Shown in pieces: positions 46,305 through 55,746 of a DNA stretch of 64,000 bases (its first letter is position 1; each line of letters begins with the position of its first letter). Source of the DNA: Rhizobium sp. Q54. GTDB taxonomy: Bacteria; Pseudomonadota; Alphaproteobacteria; UBA2966; CAIVPW01. The stretch lies in assembly GCA_945947575.1 (NCBI GenBank), contig CAMEYM010000001.1, forward strand, positions 30,582 to 94,581, given 5' to 3'. Made by a program: the position numbers and the translations under genes. The notes under the pieces are model-generated. The model did not search any database, was not told the DNA's origin, and saw only the letters and a program-made list of their open reading frames with translations.

Positions 46305-46943
46305 CTAGAGCGCGCGGACTATCTTCAGGAATTCTGCAATCCGTTCGGGACTCTTGTGCCCGGGCTTGTCCTCGACGCCGGAGGATACGTCCACCGCGGC
46401 CGCTCCGCTCGCCTTCACCGCCTGGGCGACGTTGGCGGCGGTCAACCCACCGGACAACATCCACGGCTTGCGCCATTTGGTGCCGGTCAGGAGCTTCCAG
46501 TCGAACGACGTGGCGTTGCCGCCGGGAAGCGATCCGCTTGTAGGCGGTTTGGCATCGAACAGCAACCAATCGGCCACGCCCTCGTAGGCCTTGGCCGCCG
46601 TTACGTCCGCCGCGTCGCCGATGGATATGGCCTTCATCACCGGCCGGCCGGTGCGCGTGCGGATCGTCTCGACGCGCTGCGGCGTTTCGGCGCCGTGTAG
46701 TTGGATGACTTCGATCGGCACCTGGGCCAGCACGCGCTCGAGCTGCGGATCGGTCGGATCGACGAACACGCCGACTCGTTGCACGCTCTCCGCGCGCCCG
46801 GCGAGCTTGGCGGCGTCCGGCGTCGCGACGAAGCGCGGCGACTTCTGCACGAACATGAATCCGACGAAGGTGGCGCCACCGGCAACAGCGGCGTCGATCG
46901 CCGCGGCGCTGTTGACGCCGCAGATTTTTGCTTGCACGGGCAT
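46305..46943 (-). CDS. trpF: Phosphoribosylanthranilate isomerase
   Basis: A 212-residue TIM-barrel isomerase in tryptophan synthesis. The catalytic cysteine is in AKICGVN at the N-terminus, and the general acid aspartate is in [43 protein letters not shown] and VDVSSGVED fit the family. It starts four bases after the pyrF stop. The tryptophan genes trpE/G/D/C are not in the window and must lie elsewhere. Confidence 0.95.
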   Translation of the reverse strand: MPVQAKICGVNSAAAIDAAVAGGATFVGFMFVQKSPRFVATPDAAKLAGRAESVQRVGVFVDPTDPQLERVLAQVPIEVIQLHGAETPQRVETIRTRTGRPVMKAISIGDAADVTAAKAYEGVADWLLFDAKPPTSGSLPGGNATSFDWKLLTGTKWRKPWMLSGGLTAANVAQAVKASGAAAVDVSSGVEDKPGHKSPERIAEFLKIVRAL

Positions 46944-46947
46944 GGTC

Positions 46948-47694
46948 CTAATGTGCCTTGGCGCGGCGCGCCGCGGCGACTTCATCCCACAGCGCCGCTG
47001 CGGCGCTGCGCGGATCGGGTGCCTCGGTGATGGGGCGGCCGATCACCAGGTAGTCGGCGCCGTTGCGAATGGCGTTGGCGGGCGTGTCCATGCGCTTCTG
47101 ATCTTCGTTCTTGGCGGCGCCGCCGCTGCGCAGTCCTGGCACCAGCAGCAGGAATTCCGGTGATAGCGCGTCGCGTAGCATGCGCACCTCTTGGGGCGAG
47201 CACACGACGCCGTCGCAGCCCGCGTCCTGCGCAAGCTCCGCGAGCGCACGCACGTGCGCGTGCACCGCGCGCTCGACGCCGAGGTCCTTGAGGTCGTTGA
47301 GGTCCAAGCTGGTCAGCATGGTCACGGCGAACACCTTCGGCGGCTTCTCGGCCTCGCGCGCCGCTTTCACTGCTGCTTCCATCATGCCGCGACCGCCGTT
47401 GGTATGGATCGTCGTCAGTGCGACACCCAGCTTAGCCACGCCGCGCATCGCCGCCGCGACCGTGTTCGGAATGTCGTGCAGTTTCAGGTCCAAGAAGATC
47501 GGCAGCCCTTCGCTGGTCATCGCCTTGATGCCGGCGGGACCCTCGGTGGCGAAGAACTCCAACCCGAGCTTGAGGCCGCCGACCGCGCCCTGCACTTGGC
47601 CGGCGAGCTTGCGCGCGGCAGCAAGGCTCGGCGTGTCCACGGCGACGAAGATCGGGTTGGCGACAGTGGTGCCGGCGGTGGCGACGGGACTCAT
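46948..47694 (-). CDS. pyrF: Orotidine 5'-phosphate decarboxylase
   Basis: A 248-residue decarboxylase giving UMP in pyrimidine synthesis. The catalytic D-x-K-x-x-D is present in IFLDLKLHDIPNTV. VAVDTPSLAAA, HTNGGRGMMEAAV and LLVPGLRS support the family. The ORF track begins at 47826 in the lapA gene; ATG 47694 is in a four-base overlap with the lapA stop. The lapA-pyrF-trpF order is seen in other alphaproteobacteria. Confidence 0.95.
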   Translation of the reverse strand: MSPVATAGTTVANPIFVAVDTPSLAAARKLAGQVQGAVGGLKLGLEFFATEGPAGIKAMTSEGLPIFLDLKLHDIPNTVAAAMRGVAKLGVALTTIHTNGGRGMMEAAVKAAREAEKPPKVFAVTMLTSLDLNDLKDLGVERAVHAHVRALAELAQDAGCDGVVCSPQEVRMLRDALSPEFLLLVPGLRSGGAAKNEDQKRMDTPANAIRNGADYLVIGRPITEAPDPRSAAAALWDEVAAARRAKAH

Positions 47695-48026
47695 GGGCCG
47701 GCCCCCGGAGCGGCGATACGCGGTGCCTGGGTGGCCGAGGGCTGTGCCGTGCGTGCACGGAAGCCCTCGATCTCGCCTTCCAAGTGCTTCACCCGGCGGT
47801 GCAGATCGCGGGCGCGGGCGCGCCAATGGTGCTGGCCGAACCAGGTGGCGACGCCACCGATCATCAGGCCGAAGAACACGGCGCCGATCAGCAACAGGTA
47901 CAGAGGCATCTCCAGGGCGTAGGGCAGGGGCTGGAAGTCGACGAAGGCCGCCTCGCGGTTGTTGACCGCGAACACGGCCATGGCTACCGCAAGCGGCAGG
48001 ATCACCAGCCAGAACAGGAATCGCAC
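47691..48026 (-). CDS. lapA: LapA-domain (DUF1049) inner-membrane protein
   Basis: A 111-residue protein with two transmembrane helices (about 3-21 and 42-64), the N-N-R-E-A-A-F-V-D turn typical of LapA, and a cytosolic coiled-coil tail (RDLHRRVKHLEGEIEGF). In E. coli, LapA with LapB regulates LPS synthesis through LpxC. No lapB is seen here and many DUF1049 proteins remain uncharacterised. It overlaps pyrF by four bases. Confidence 0.78.
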   Translation of the reverse strand: MRFLFWLVILPLAVAMAVFAVNNREAAFVDFQPLPYALEMPLYLLLIGAVFFGLMIGGVATWFGQHHWRARARDLHRRVKHLEGEIEGFRARTAQPSATQAPRIAAPGAGP

Positions 48027-48117
48027 GGCCCCTACTTACATCAACTTTTGCGGCCCGGCACTGGCCGCGGGCCCCAGATTGCGCGCCCGGGCACGCCCAG
48101 GTGCGACGGCCGCAAGC

Positions 48118-48435
48118 TCAGCCGGGGACCTTGGCGCGGGCCGCCGGGGCGGGGCCGTCCGAATTCAGGCGCTGGCGCAGCTCCTTGCCGGTCTTGAAGA
48201 ACGGCACATGCTTCTCGGCCACGTAGACGGCCTCGCCGGTGCGGGGATTGCGCGCCATGCGCGAGGCGCGGCGCTTCACCGAATAGGCGCCGAAGCCACG
48301 CAACTCGACGCGGTCGCCGCGCGCCAAAGCCCGGGAAATCTCGTCGAAGATCGTCGTGACGATCCGCTCGATGTCGCGCTGGAACAGGTGCGGATTCCGC
48401 TCCGCCAGACGCGCGATCAGCTCGGACTTGACCAT
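48118..48435 (-). CDS. ihfB: Integration host factor beta subunit (HU/IHF family)
   Basis: A 105-residue DNA-bending protein. It has the full HU/IHF fold: [45 protein letters not shown], the beta-arm tip [10 protein letters not shown] with its intercalating proline, and [16 protein letters not shown]. Location downstream of rpsA/sppA matches ihfB (himD) in many proteobacteria. The short Pro/Ala tail is lineage variation. It acts as a heterodimer with IhfA, whose gene is not in the window. It lies between sppA and lapA on the minus strand. Confidence 0.93.
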   Translation of the reverse strand: MVKSELIARLAERNPHLFQRDIERIVTTIFDEISRALARGDRVELRGFGAYSVKRRASRMARNPRTGEAVYVAEKHVPFFKTGKELRQRLNSDGPAPAARAKVPG

Positions 48436-48476
48436 TCGGGGCCTCCCGCCGGGGCCCCGACCCCTCCGGTCAAGGC

Positions 48477-49388
48477 TTAGCGAAGGCCTTCAGGTTGCCA
48501 GAGCGATATTAGGCCGTCAATCCTAAGTGTTTCAGAAAACAGCGTTTTTCGCACCAGACCGAACACCCCGGTGGGCACGTCGAGGCCGCGGCCGGGCTCG
48601 ATCCGGTCGAGGGGGAGATCCCGGCTGACGTCGCGCGCCTCGGCCAGCCAGACCCGAGCCTCGTCGATCCCGCCGGTGGCGTCGATCAGGTTCAGGGACG
48701 CCGCTTGGCGGCCGGTGTAGATGCGGCCATCGGACAGCTGCAGGGCGGCGGCTGGGGCCAATCCGCGGCGCTGCACCACCAGCTCCACGAACCAGCGGTA
48801 GGTGTCGTCCACGACTGCCTGGATGGCCGCCCGCGCCGCCGGCGTGATCGGCTCGAACGGGTTCGGCTGGTCCTTGAGCGGCGCGCTCTTGATCAGGGTC
48901 GGCGTGACGCCGAGCTTCTGCATGGTTCCGCTCAGGTCGAAGGTCTGCAGGACCACGCCGATCGATCCGGTGATGGAGTTCTCGCGGGCGATAATGCGAT
49001 CCGTGGCAAGCGCCACCATGTAGGCCGCTGAGGCGCCGGTGCCGGCGATGATCGCCACCACCGGCTTGGTCGCCGCCAACTCCCGCACCGCGCGATAGAG
49101 CTCTTCACCGGCGACCACGGTGCCGCCGGGGCTATCGATGCGCAGGATGATCGCCTTGACCGAATCGTCGGCGCCGAGCCGCGCCAGCGTACGCAGGCGT
49201 TCTTCGTCGTTGAGGATGACGCCGTCGATTTCGATCTGCGCGATGCGATCGCCAAGAGAGATGCGGTCGTCGTCCCACACCAGGAATCCGACCGCGCCGA
49301 TCGCGATCACCACGGCGAGCAGGCGCCAGAAGACGAGACGGCGCTTCAAGCGGCGGCGGTCGGCAATTGCGTCGGCGTCGAGCGACAT
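48477..49388 (-). CDS. sppA: Signal peptide peptidase SppA (S49 family)
   Basis: A 303-residue inner-membrane serine protease that degrades cleaved signal peptides. One transmembrane helix (about 19-38) anchors it. The catalytic serine is in [14 protein letters not shown], and SITGSIGVV follows; the partner lysine is in [27 protein letters not shown] is the conserved substrate-loop segment. The length matches the short, one-domain form. The gene lies between rpsA and ihfB, separated from rpsA by a large inverted repeat. Confidence 0.9.
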   Translation of the reverse strand: MSLDADAIADRRRLKRRLVFWRLLAVVIAIGAVGFLVWDDDRISLGDRIAQIEIDGVILNDEERLRTLARLGADDSVKAIILRIDSPGGTVVAGEELYRAVRELAATKPVVAIIAGTGASAAYMVALATDRIIARENSITGSIGVVLQTFDLSGTMQKLGVTPTLIKSAPLKDQPNPFEPITPAARAAIQAVVDDTYRWFVELVVQRRGLAPAAALQLSDGRIYTGRQAASLNLIDATGGIDEARVWLAEARDVSRDLPLDRIEPGRGLDVPTGVFGLVRKTLFSETLRIDGLISLWQPEGLR

Positions 49389-49405
49389 GAGCTTGGCCCT
49401 AACAA

Positions 49406-49481
49406 TAACCCCTCGACGTCGCGCGTGTCGCGCGCCGGGCGCGCGGAGCGCGCCTTCGGCACGACGGCCGTCGAGGGGTTA
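49406..49481. terminator. Long stem-loop between rpsA and sppA, with nested repeat copy B
   Basis: TAACCCCTCGACG at 49406-49418 and CGTCGAGGGGTTA at 49469-49481 form a perfect 13-bp stem. The loop of 50 bases is itself palindromic and contains the 28-base repeat at 49438-49465. On the minus strand the stem is followed by TTATTGTTAG, a weak T-rich tail, so it may terminate rpsA transcription. Confidence 0.55.
49438..49465. repeat. Dispersed 28-bp intergenic palindromic repeat, copy B
   Basis: Twenty-seven of 28 bases match the copy at 1714-1741, including the GGCGCGC/GCGCGCC inverted repeat and the TTCGGCACGAC flank. It lies inside the loop of the rpsA-sppA stem-loop. Confidence 0.65.
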
Positions 49482-49511
49482 CTAGCGTTAACAGCGAATG
49501 TCGCCAGAGGG

Positions 49512-51284
49512 TTACTCGGCGTCGGCCTCGCCGCCGCCTTCGTCGTCCTTGGCCTTCTTCTTGGTGCCGGCCTTCTTGGGCTCCACGTCGCCCTTGGCGC
49601 GCATGGCGGCGCCGAGGATGTCGCCGAGCGAGGCACCCGAGTCGGACGAGCCGTAGGCGGCCATTGCCTCCCGCTCGTCGGAGATCTCCAGCGCCTTCAC
49701 CGACAGCCCAATCTTGCGGGCGTCGGCGTCGATGTTGGTGACCTTGGCGTCGACCTTGTCGCCGACAGCGAAGCGCTCGGGCCGCTGCTCGGAGCGGTCG
49801 CGGGCGAGGTCCTGCTTGCGGATGTAGGACGTCAGGCCTTCGCCGAACGCCACGTCGATGCCGCCGGCATGGACCGCCGAGATGGTGCAGGTGACGGTGT
49901 CGCCCTTCTTGTACTTGACGACGCCCGCCTGTGGATCAGCGCCCAGCTGCTTGATGCCGAGGCTGATGCGCTCCTTCTCGACGTCCGTGTCGAGGACCTT
50001 CGCCTCGACCATGTCGCCCTTCTTGTAGTCGTTGATGACCGTCTCGCCCGGCTTGTCCCAAGACAGGTCGGAGAGGTGCACCATGCCATCGACGCCGCCG
50101 TCCAGGCCGATGAACAGGCCGAACTCGGTGATCGACTTGATCTCGCCCTTGATGACGGTGCCGGGCGGGTGACCTTCGGCGAACTGGCCCCACGGATTCT
50201 CGGTGCACTGCTTGATGCCGAGCGAAACGCGGCGGCGGTTCGGATCGACGTCGAGCACCATCACCTCGATCTCCTGGGAGGTCGAGACGATCTTGCCTGG
50301 GTGCACGTTCTTCTTGGTCCAGCTCATCTCGGAGACATGGACCAGGCCTTCGACGCCCGGCTCCAGCTCCACGAAGGCGCCGTAGTCGGTAATGTTGGTG
50401 ACGCGACCCTTGAACTTGGCGTTCACCGGGTACTTCGTGTCGACGCCCTGCCACGGATCGGCCTCGAGCTGCTTCATGCCCAAGGAGATGCGCTGGGTAT
50501 CCGGGTTCACGCGGATAACCTGCACCTTCACGGTATCGCCGATGGCGACGACCTCGGTCGGGTGATTGACGCGGCGCCACGCCATGTCGGTGACGTGCAG
50601 CAGGCCGTCGATGCCGCCGAGGTCCACGAACGCACCGTAGTCGGTGATGTTCTTGACCACGCCTTCCAGCACCTGACCCTCGGTCAGGTTGGCGATCAGC
50701 TCCTGGCGCGCTTCCGCACGAGTCTCTTCAAGAACCGCGCGGCGCGACACCACGATGTTGCCGCGGCGGCGATCCATCTTGAGGATCTGGAACCACTGGT
50801 CGGTGCCCATCAGATGCGAGACGTCCCGCACCGGACGCACATCGACCTGGCTGCCCGGCAGGAACGCCACGGCGCCGGAAAGATCGACGGTGAAGCCACC
50901 CTTCACGCGGCCGAACAGCACGCCCTGGACGCGCTTGTTGGCCTTGAACGACTTCTCGAGTTCGGCCCACGCCTCTTCGCGACGTGCCTTCTCTCGCGAC
51001 AGGACGGCTTCGCCCTGGGCGTTTTCCATGCGCTCGAGGAAGACTTCGACCTCGTCGCCCGGCTTGATCTCGGCGGCGCGGCCACGCTCGGAGAACTCGC
51101 GCAGCGAGATGCGGCCTTCGGACTTCAGGCCGACGTCGATCAAGGCGGTGTCGTTCTCGATCGAGATGACGCGCCCTTTGACGACCGACCCCTCGAGGCC
51201 GTCGCTGGAGCCGTAGGACTCTTTCAGCAGGTCGGCAAAAATCTCTTTGGACGCGGAAGCAGCGGTGGTGGTGGGTGGGGTCAT
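49512..51284 (-). CDS. rpsA: 30S ribosomal protein S1
   Basis: A 590-residue RNA-binding protein that delivers structured mRNAs to the 30S subunit. Six S1 repeats can be followed, each with the G-x-V-x-x-I/V-T-D/E-Y/F-G-A/V-F-V-D/E-L pattern: for example VVKNITDYGAFVDLGGIDGL, VTNITDYGAFVELEPGVEGL and IKSITEFGLFIGLDGGVDGM. The protein begins MTPPTTTAASASKEIFADLL; the ORF track's longer start at 51347 is not family-like. It ends in a lysine/glutamate-rich tail. It follows cmk, the standard cmk-rpsA pair. Confidence 0.96.
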   Translation of the reverse strand: MTPPTTTAASASKEIFADLLKESYGSSDGLEGSVVKGRVISIENDTALIDVGLKSEGRISLREFSERGRAAEIKPGDEVEVFLERMENAQGEAVLSREKARREEAWAELEKSFKANKRVQGVLFGRVKGGFTVDLSGAVAFLPGSQVDVRPVRDVSHLMGTDQWFQILKMDRRRGNIVVSRRAVLEETRAEARQELIANLTEGQVLEGVVKNITDYGAFVDLGGIDGLLHVTDMAWRRVNHPTEVVAIGDTVKVQVIRVNPDTQRISLGMKQLEADPWQGVDTKYPVNAKFKGRVTNITDYGAFVELEPGVEGLVHVSEMSWTKKNVHPGKIVSTSQEIEVMVLDVDPNRRRVSLGIKQCTENPWGQFAEGHPPGTVIKGEIKSITEFGLFIGLDGGVDGMVHLSDLSWDKPGETVINDYKKGDMVEAKVLDTDVEKERISLGIKQLGADPQAGVVKYKKGDTVTCTISAVHAGGIDVAFGEGLTSYIRKQDLARDRSEQRPERFAVGDKVDAKVTNIDADARKIGLSVKALEISDEREAMAAYGSSDSGASLGDILGAAMRAKGDVEPKKAGTKKKAKDDEGGGEADAE

Positions 51285-51419
51285 GAATGGGTGCCGGAAT
51301 TCTTGCCCGCGGCGGGGGATTAAGGGTTGCAACAGGCGGGGACGCACACGTCTCAGGACGAAAGGGTCCCACCGTTGCGTCGCTCTAGCGACACAACCGC
51401 AGGACCTCTGCGAACCACG

Positions 51420-52052
51420 CTAGTTCTGGCCGGAAACAAAGGCTTTCGCGGCGTCGAACGCCGCGTCTATATCCAGTTTCGTCGTATCAAGCAAGAACGC
51501 CCCCGCGGCCATGCGGAGGGAGGACTGGGCCCGTTCCTGGTCGCGGCGGTCCCGCTCGACCACGGATTTCAGCACTTCTGCGAGGGTCACAGCCGCCCCG
51601 CCGGCCGCCAGTTCGCGCCAGCGCCGCTCCGCCCGAACCTCCGCCGAGGCCGTGACGAACAGCTTCTTGTCGGCATCGGGGAGTACCACCGTGCCGATGT
51701 CGCGGCCTTCGACCACAGCGCCCGGGCGGCCCTCGGGCGGGTGCCGGGCGAACGTGCGCTGGAACTCGAGCAGGGCGGCGCGCACGCCCGGTACTGTCGC
51801 CACCCGCGATGCGGCGTCGGAAACGCGCTCGGTGCGCAGGTCGGAGGCGCGCAGGTCGGTGCCGGTCAGCGCTTCCGCTTCGCGCGCCGCGGCGGCGGCG
51901 TCGTCGGGGCTCGCCCCGGCGCGCAGTACGCGCGACGCCACGGCGCGATAGAGCGCGCCGGTGTCCAGATGCGCGAAGCCATAGTGGTCGGCGAGCTTGC
52001 GCGCGAGCGTGCCTTTGCCCGCTGCGGCGGGCCCATCGATGGCGACGATCAT
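51420..52052 (-). CDS. cmk: Cytidylate kinase
   Basis: A 210-residue kinase that phosphorylates CMP and dCMP. The P-loop is IVAIDGPAAAGKGTLARKLA, and DTGALYRAVA is the nucleotide-base contact. EGRDIGTVVLPDADKKLFVTASAEVRAERRW is the family signature that includes the catalytic arginines. It starts 13 bases after the aroA stop and is followed by rpsA, the aroA-cmk-rpsA order common in proteobacteria. Confidence 0.95.
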   Translation of the reverse strand: MIVAIDGPAAAGKGTLARKLADHYGFAHLDTGALYRAVASRVLRAGASPDDAAAAAREAEALTGTDLRASDLRTERVSDAASRVATVPGVRAALLEFQRTFARHPPEGRPGAVVEGRDIGTVVLPDADKKLFVTASAEVRAERRWRELAAGGAAVTLAEVLKSVVERDRRDQERAQSSLRMAAGAFLLDTTKLDIDAAFDAAKAFVSGQN

Positions 52053-52065
52053 CGCTTCGCCAAGA

Positions 52066-53406
52066 TCAGCGGTTGGGAATCACGATGGAGGCGCCGAGGC
52101 TGCCCATCAGCGACGCGAACCCCGGAAAGCTGGTGGCGATGGTCTCGGTGCCATCGACGCCGATCGGCGATCTGCTCGCCAGTCCCAGCACCAGGAACGC
52201 CATGGCGATGCGGTGGTCGAGCGCCGCGTCCACCATCGCGCCGCCGGGCGGTGCGCCCCCCAGTCCCTCGACGGTCAGCGCGTCGCCGTCCTCGGCAACG
52301 CGCACGCCGCACGCCTTCAGGCCGACGGCGATCGCCGCAAGGCGATTGCTCTCTTTGACCTTCAGCTCAGCAAGTCCTTCCATGCGCGTCGTGCCCTTGG
52401 CGAGCGAAGCAGCCATGGCGAACACCGGATATTCGTCGATCATGCTCGGCGCGCGCTCGGCCGGCACGGAGATGCCCCGCAGCCGGCTCGCCTTGACGAC
52501 GATGTCGGCGGTCGGCTCGTCGTCCTGGTCGCGGCGGTTCTCGAAGCGGATGTCGGCGCCCATCTCGCGTAACGAATCGAAGATGCCGGTGCGCAACGGG
52601 TTCATGCCGACGTTCTCGATGCGGATCTCCGATCCCGGCACGCTCAGCGCCGCGACGGTAAGGAACGCCGCCGAGCTCGGATCGCCCGGCACGTTGACCG
52701 CATTCGGGCGCAGCTCCGGCTCGCCCACGATGGTGACGTGGCGCAGCTTCTTGCCGCCCACCAGCTTGTCCCCGACGCGCACGGTGGCGCCGAAGCGGCG
52801 CAGCATGCGCTCGGTGTGGTCGCGGGTCGGCTCCGGCTCGATCACGGTCGTCTCGCCGGCGGTGCCGAGTCCGGCGAACAGGATCGCCGACTTCACCTGC
52901 GCGGACGGCACGGGCAGCGTGTACTCGATCGGCGTCGTCTCCTCGGAGCCGGTGATGGCGAGCGGCAGCCGCGCGCCCGTGCGCGCCAGCACCTGCGCGC
53001 CCATCTTGCGCAAGGGATCGGTGACGCGCGCCATCGGCCGCTTGCACAGCGACGCGTCGCCGGTGAAGAAGCTGGTGAACGGTTGGGTCGCGACGACGCC
53101 CATCATCAGGCGCGCGCCGGTGCCGGAGTTGCCGAGGTCGAGCACGCCGGCCGGCTCCTGGAACGAGCCGAGTCCTGGCCCATCCACCACCCAGCGGCCG
53201 TCGGGCTGGCGCTCGATGCGGGCGCCGAGCGCGCGCAGCGCCCCTGCGGTGGACAGGATGTCGTCGCCTTCCAGCATGCCCGTGACCGTGGTGCGGCCTG
53301 CCGCCAGCGCCCCCACGATCAGGGCGCGGTGGGAGATCGACTTGTCACCGGGAACGCGGACGGCGCCGCGGAGCGGCCCGGACGGAGATGCGCGAAGCTT
53401 TGCCAT
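52066..53406 (-). CDS. aroA: 3-phosphoshikimate 1-carboxyvinyltransferase (EPSP synthase), class II-like
   Basis: A 446-residue shikimate-pathway enzyme. By sequence it is of the alphaproteobacterial type related to Agrobacterium CP4 rather than the E. coli type: GDKSISHRALI, then GDASLCKRPM, SAQVKSAILFAGL and RAPSMIDEYPVFAMAA. The position equivalent to CP4 Ala100 is glycine here (Gly95 in LGNSGTG), so the CP4-specific substitution is absent. It is first in an aroA-cmk-rpsA run and is divergent from the TIGR02300 gene. Confidence 0.95.
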   Translation of the reverse strand: MAKLRASPSGPLRGAVRVPGDKSISHRALIVGALAAGRTTVTGMLEGDDILSTAGALRALGARIERQPDGRWVVDGPGLGSFQEPAGVLDLGNSGTGARLMMGVVATQPFTSFFTGDASLCKRPMARVTDPLRKMGAQVLARTGARLPLAITGSEETTPIEYTLPVPSAQVKSAILFAGLGTAGETTVIEPEPTRDHTERMLRRFGATVRVGDKLVGGKKLRHVTIVGEPELRPNAVNVPGDPSSAAFLTVAALSVPGSEIRIENVGMNPLRTGIFDSLREMGADIRFENRRDQDDEPTADIVVKASRLRGISVPAERAPSMIDEYPVFAMAASLAKGTTRMEGLAELKVKESNRLAAIAVGLKACGVRVAEDGDALTVEGLGGAPPGGAMVDAALDHRIAMAFLVLGLASRSPIGVDGTETIATSFPGFASLMGSLGASIVIPNR

Positions 53407-53732
53407 GGTCCAATGGGTTGGCCGCGAGCCTCGCGGCGGCCGGAGAAGCGGCGCGTCTGTAGCATACGCCTCCGGATGCTAGCCAGGGCGCCAGCGGCCC
53501 CCGGACGCGGCCGGCTACGCCGTCTGTCGAGGTGCCTCGGGGCGCGCTTCCGTGCAAACCTGTGGACATGCCGGTGCCTTCGTGGCACACGGACGCGCCA
53601 ATTTTCAGTGCCCTCCGGCCCGTGGGCCGCGCTATTCCAGAGGTTGGCGATCGCGACTTGGCCAAGGGACATGGGCCGGAGGAACTCGCGGGGCAATGGC
53701 CCCGTGTGGGCTCGGCCGCAGGAGGTTCATAG
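53407..53732. other. 326-base divergent region between aroA and the TIGR02300 gene
   Basis: No protein-like gene is seen. Two short hairpins can be drawn: GTGCC-TTCGT-GGCAC at 53574-53588 and CGGCCC/GGGCCG at 53616-53629. Promoters for both directions should lie here, but I could not place convincing elements. A 66-codon plus-strand frame (53532-53732) lacks features of a real gene. AGGAGG at the right end is the ribosome site of the next gene. Confidence 0.4.
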
Positions 53733-54068
53733 GTGGCGAAAGCGGAACTCGGAGCCAAGCGGGAATGCCAGTCCTGCGGTACCAAGTACTACGACCTCGG
53801 CAAGGAGCCGCCGGTGTGCCCGCGCTGTGGCACCGTGTACAGCGCCACAGCCGCTAAGGCCGCCTCCGCGCCCGCACCCGTCGAGAAGCCGAAGCCGAAG
53901 CCGAAGCCGGCGCCGCGCGTCGCGCCGGTTGCCGCCGAGGGCGACGAGGAGGCGGAGCCGACCGTCGCCGACGAGGAGGCCGAGTTCGTCGACGACGAGG
54001 AGGAGTTCGTCGAGGAGGAGGCCGAAGAAGAGGAGGCCCCCTTCGAGCCGGAGCCGGAGGAAAAGTAA
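53733..54068 (+). CDS. TIGR02300 family zinc-ribbon protein
   Basis: A 111-residue conserved alphaproteobacterial protein. The N-terminus holds a four-cysteine zinc ribbon: RECQSCGTKYYDL then PPVCPRCGTVY. A Lys/Pro spacer (KPKPKPKPAP) and a strongly acidic tail (DDEEEFVEEEAEEEE) follow. Function is unknown; the acidic tail suggests binding to a basic partner. The start is GTG 53733 with AGGAGGTTCATAG upstream. Its position ahead of a tRNA-Ala gene fits the family as I know it. Confidence 0.85.
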   Translation: MAKAELGAKRECQSCGTKYYDLGKEPPVCPRCGTVYSATAAKAASAPAPVEKPKPKPKPAPRVAPVAAEGDEEAEPTVADEEAEFVDDEEEFVEEEAEEEEAPFEPEPEEK

Positions 54069-54195
54069 GCTCCTTGATTCCCAAGAACGGCCGGACATAA
54101 GGTCTGCCGCCGCCGGGCTCTCGCCCGCCCAAGACTTTCGCCCGGAGCTCACCTCCGGCCAAAGTGAGAAAGAGAAAGCACGCCGCAGGCGTGAC

Positions 54196-54271
<76 letters not shown>

Positions 54272-54278
54272 GTTCACG

Positions 54279-54306
54279 AAGGGCCCGGCCGCAAGGTCGG
54301 GCCTTT
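54279..54306 (+). terminator. Rho-independent terminator of tRNA-Ala
   Basis: AAGGGCCCGGCC and GGTCGGGCCTT form a 12-bp stem (two G-T pairs) around a GCAA tetraloop, followed by TCTGATTCC. It begins eight bases after the tRNA CCA. Confidence 0.75.
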
Positions 54307-54357
54307 CTGATTCCGAGCATCCTTTCGCCGCGGTTACGAGGCGGCTAGAACGGACGC

Positions 54358-55725
54358 ATGCCGGCACGGCCATGGCTGCTGCTTCCCGTCGAAGTCAAAG
54401 TCCGCGAATTCCACGCCAAGGTTCTGCAGGCGGTGGTCGCGGCCGAGCACGGCTTCGATGTGGTTCTGGGCGAGCAGAACGCGCTGCAGCGAGGTCTTGA
54501 TCTGCTGCCGCGCGGCATCGTCATCGACAAGAGCGTCGATCGCTCCAAGGCGCCGATCTTCCGGCGCGCCGTTTCGTTCGGCGATCGCCTGGCCTCGTGG
54601 TGCGAGGAAGGCCTCGTGTACCGGGACCGCGACACCTACCTGCACGAGCGCGTGCATCTGGAATCGCTCGCCCAGGTCGATCGCTTCTTCGCCTGGGGCG
54701 ACGTCCAGCAGGCCGACATCCTGCGCAAGGCGCCCGATGCCGCGTCGAAGATTCTTGTCACCGGCCATCCGCGCTTCGACTTGCTGCGCCCCGATGTGCG
54801 CGCCGTGCACGACCCCGATGTCGCCGACCTGCGCCGCCGCTTCGGCCGCTACATTCTCGTCGCGACCAACTTCAGCCGCTTCAACCACTTCATGGGCTAC
54901 GACTTCTGGATCGAGGCGCTGCAGCGGCGCGGCACCATCGCGACGCCCGAGCAGCTCGCCTTCTTCCACCGCTGGCGCGACTACATCGAGGTTCTCTACC
55001 GGGCCTTCGTCGCCGTCATCCCGGTGCTGCGGCGGGCCTTCCCCGATCACACCATCGTGGTACGCCCGCACCCGTCCGAGAACCACGAGCGTTGGCGCCA
55101 GGAAGCCGCGTGGCTCGACCGCGTCGCCGTGGTGTTCGAGGGCAGCGCCATCCCGTGGATCGCCGGCTGCGACGCGATGATCCACAACAGCTGCACCACC
55201 GGCGTCGAGGCGTACCTGCTCCACCGCCCGACCATCGCCTACCGGCCCGTGACCGACGAGGTGCTGGATTCGCATCTTCCACACGCGCTGAGCGAACAGG
55301 CCGCGACCGGCGACGACCTTGTCGCGCGTATCACCGCTGCGCTCGCCGGCAACGCGCGCGTCCCCTCCGGCGCTGCCGCCGAGGCAGCCCGCTACATTGC
55401 AGCGATCGACGGGCCGTTGGCGGCTGAGCGCGTCGTCAGCGGCCTCGCTGCGTTGAACATCGCTCCGCACGACTACCGCCCCGGTGCACGTGTCTACGCG
55501 CGCGTGGCGTTCGATCGTGTGCGCGAGACCGTCGCGCCGCTGGTGCGGCGCTGGCGTATGGGCTCGGGCTACGCCGCGTATGGAAAGCAGAAGTTTCCCG
55601 GCATCGCGCTCGGCGAGGTCACCGAGTTCGTCGCGCGTCTCGACGCCGTGACGGGGCGCTTCGGCGACGTCCGCGTGACACCGCTGCCGGTCCCGAGCTG
55701 CTTCCGGATCGGCCTTCACCGATAG
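54358..55725 (+). CDS. Surface carbohydrate biosynthesis protein (TIGR04396-like)
   Basis: A 455-residue protein of the family annotated as surface polysaccharide biosynthesis, with a GT-B glycosyltransferase-like layout. The opening LLLPVEVKVREFHAKVLQAVVAAEHG, the LGEQNALQRGLDLLPRGIVIDKS segment, GHPRFDLL, VVRPHPSENHERW and IHNSCTTGVEAYLLHRPTIAYRP are the diagnostic parts. The last resembles the donor-binding patch of CDP-glycerol/polysialyltransferase-like enzymes. The sugar transferred is unknown. It is convergent with a methyltransferase gene and lies near no other polysaccharide genes in the window. Confidence 0.75.
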   Translation: MPARPWLLLPVEVKVREFHAKVLQAVVAAEHGFDVVLGEQNALQRGLDLLPRGIVIDKSVDRSKAPIFRRAVSFGDRLASWCEEGLVYRDRDTYLHERVHLESLAQVDRFFAWGDVQQADILRKAPDAASKILVTGHPRFDLLRPDVRAVHDPDVADLRRRFGRYILVATNFSRFNHFMGYDFWIEALQRRGTIATPEQLAFFHRWRDYIEVLYRAFVAVIPVLRRAFPDHTIVVRPHPSENHERWRQEAAWLDRVAVVFEGSAIPWIAGCDAMIHNSCTTGVEAYLLHRPTIAYRPVTDEVLDSHLPHALSEQAATGDDLVARITAALAGNARVPSGAAAEAARYIAAIDGPLAAERVVSGLAALNIAPHDYRPGARVYARVAFDRVRETVAPLVRRWRMGSGYAAYGKQKFPGIALGEVTEFVARLDAVTGRFGDVRVTPLPVPSCFRIGLHR

Positions 55726-55746
55726 GCGCGTCGCAGCCAACAGCGG

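Noticed and set aside
53532-53732. 66-codon frame between aroA and TIGR02300
   Set aside because: It has no ribosome site and no protein-like pattern, and it ends on the AGGAGG region of the next gene.
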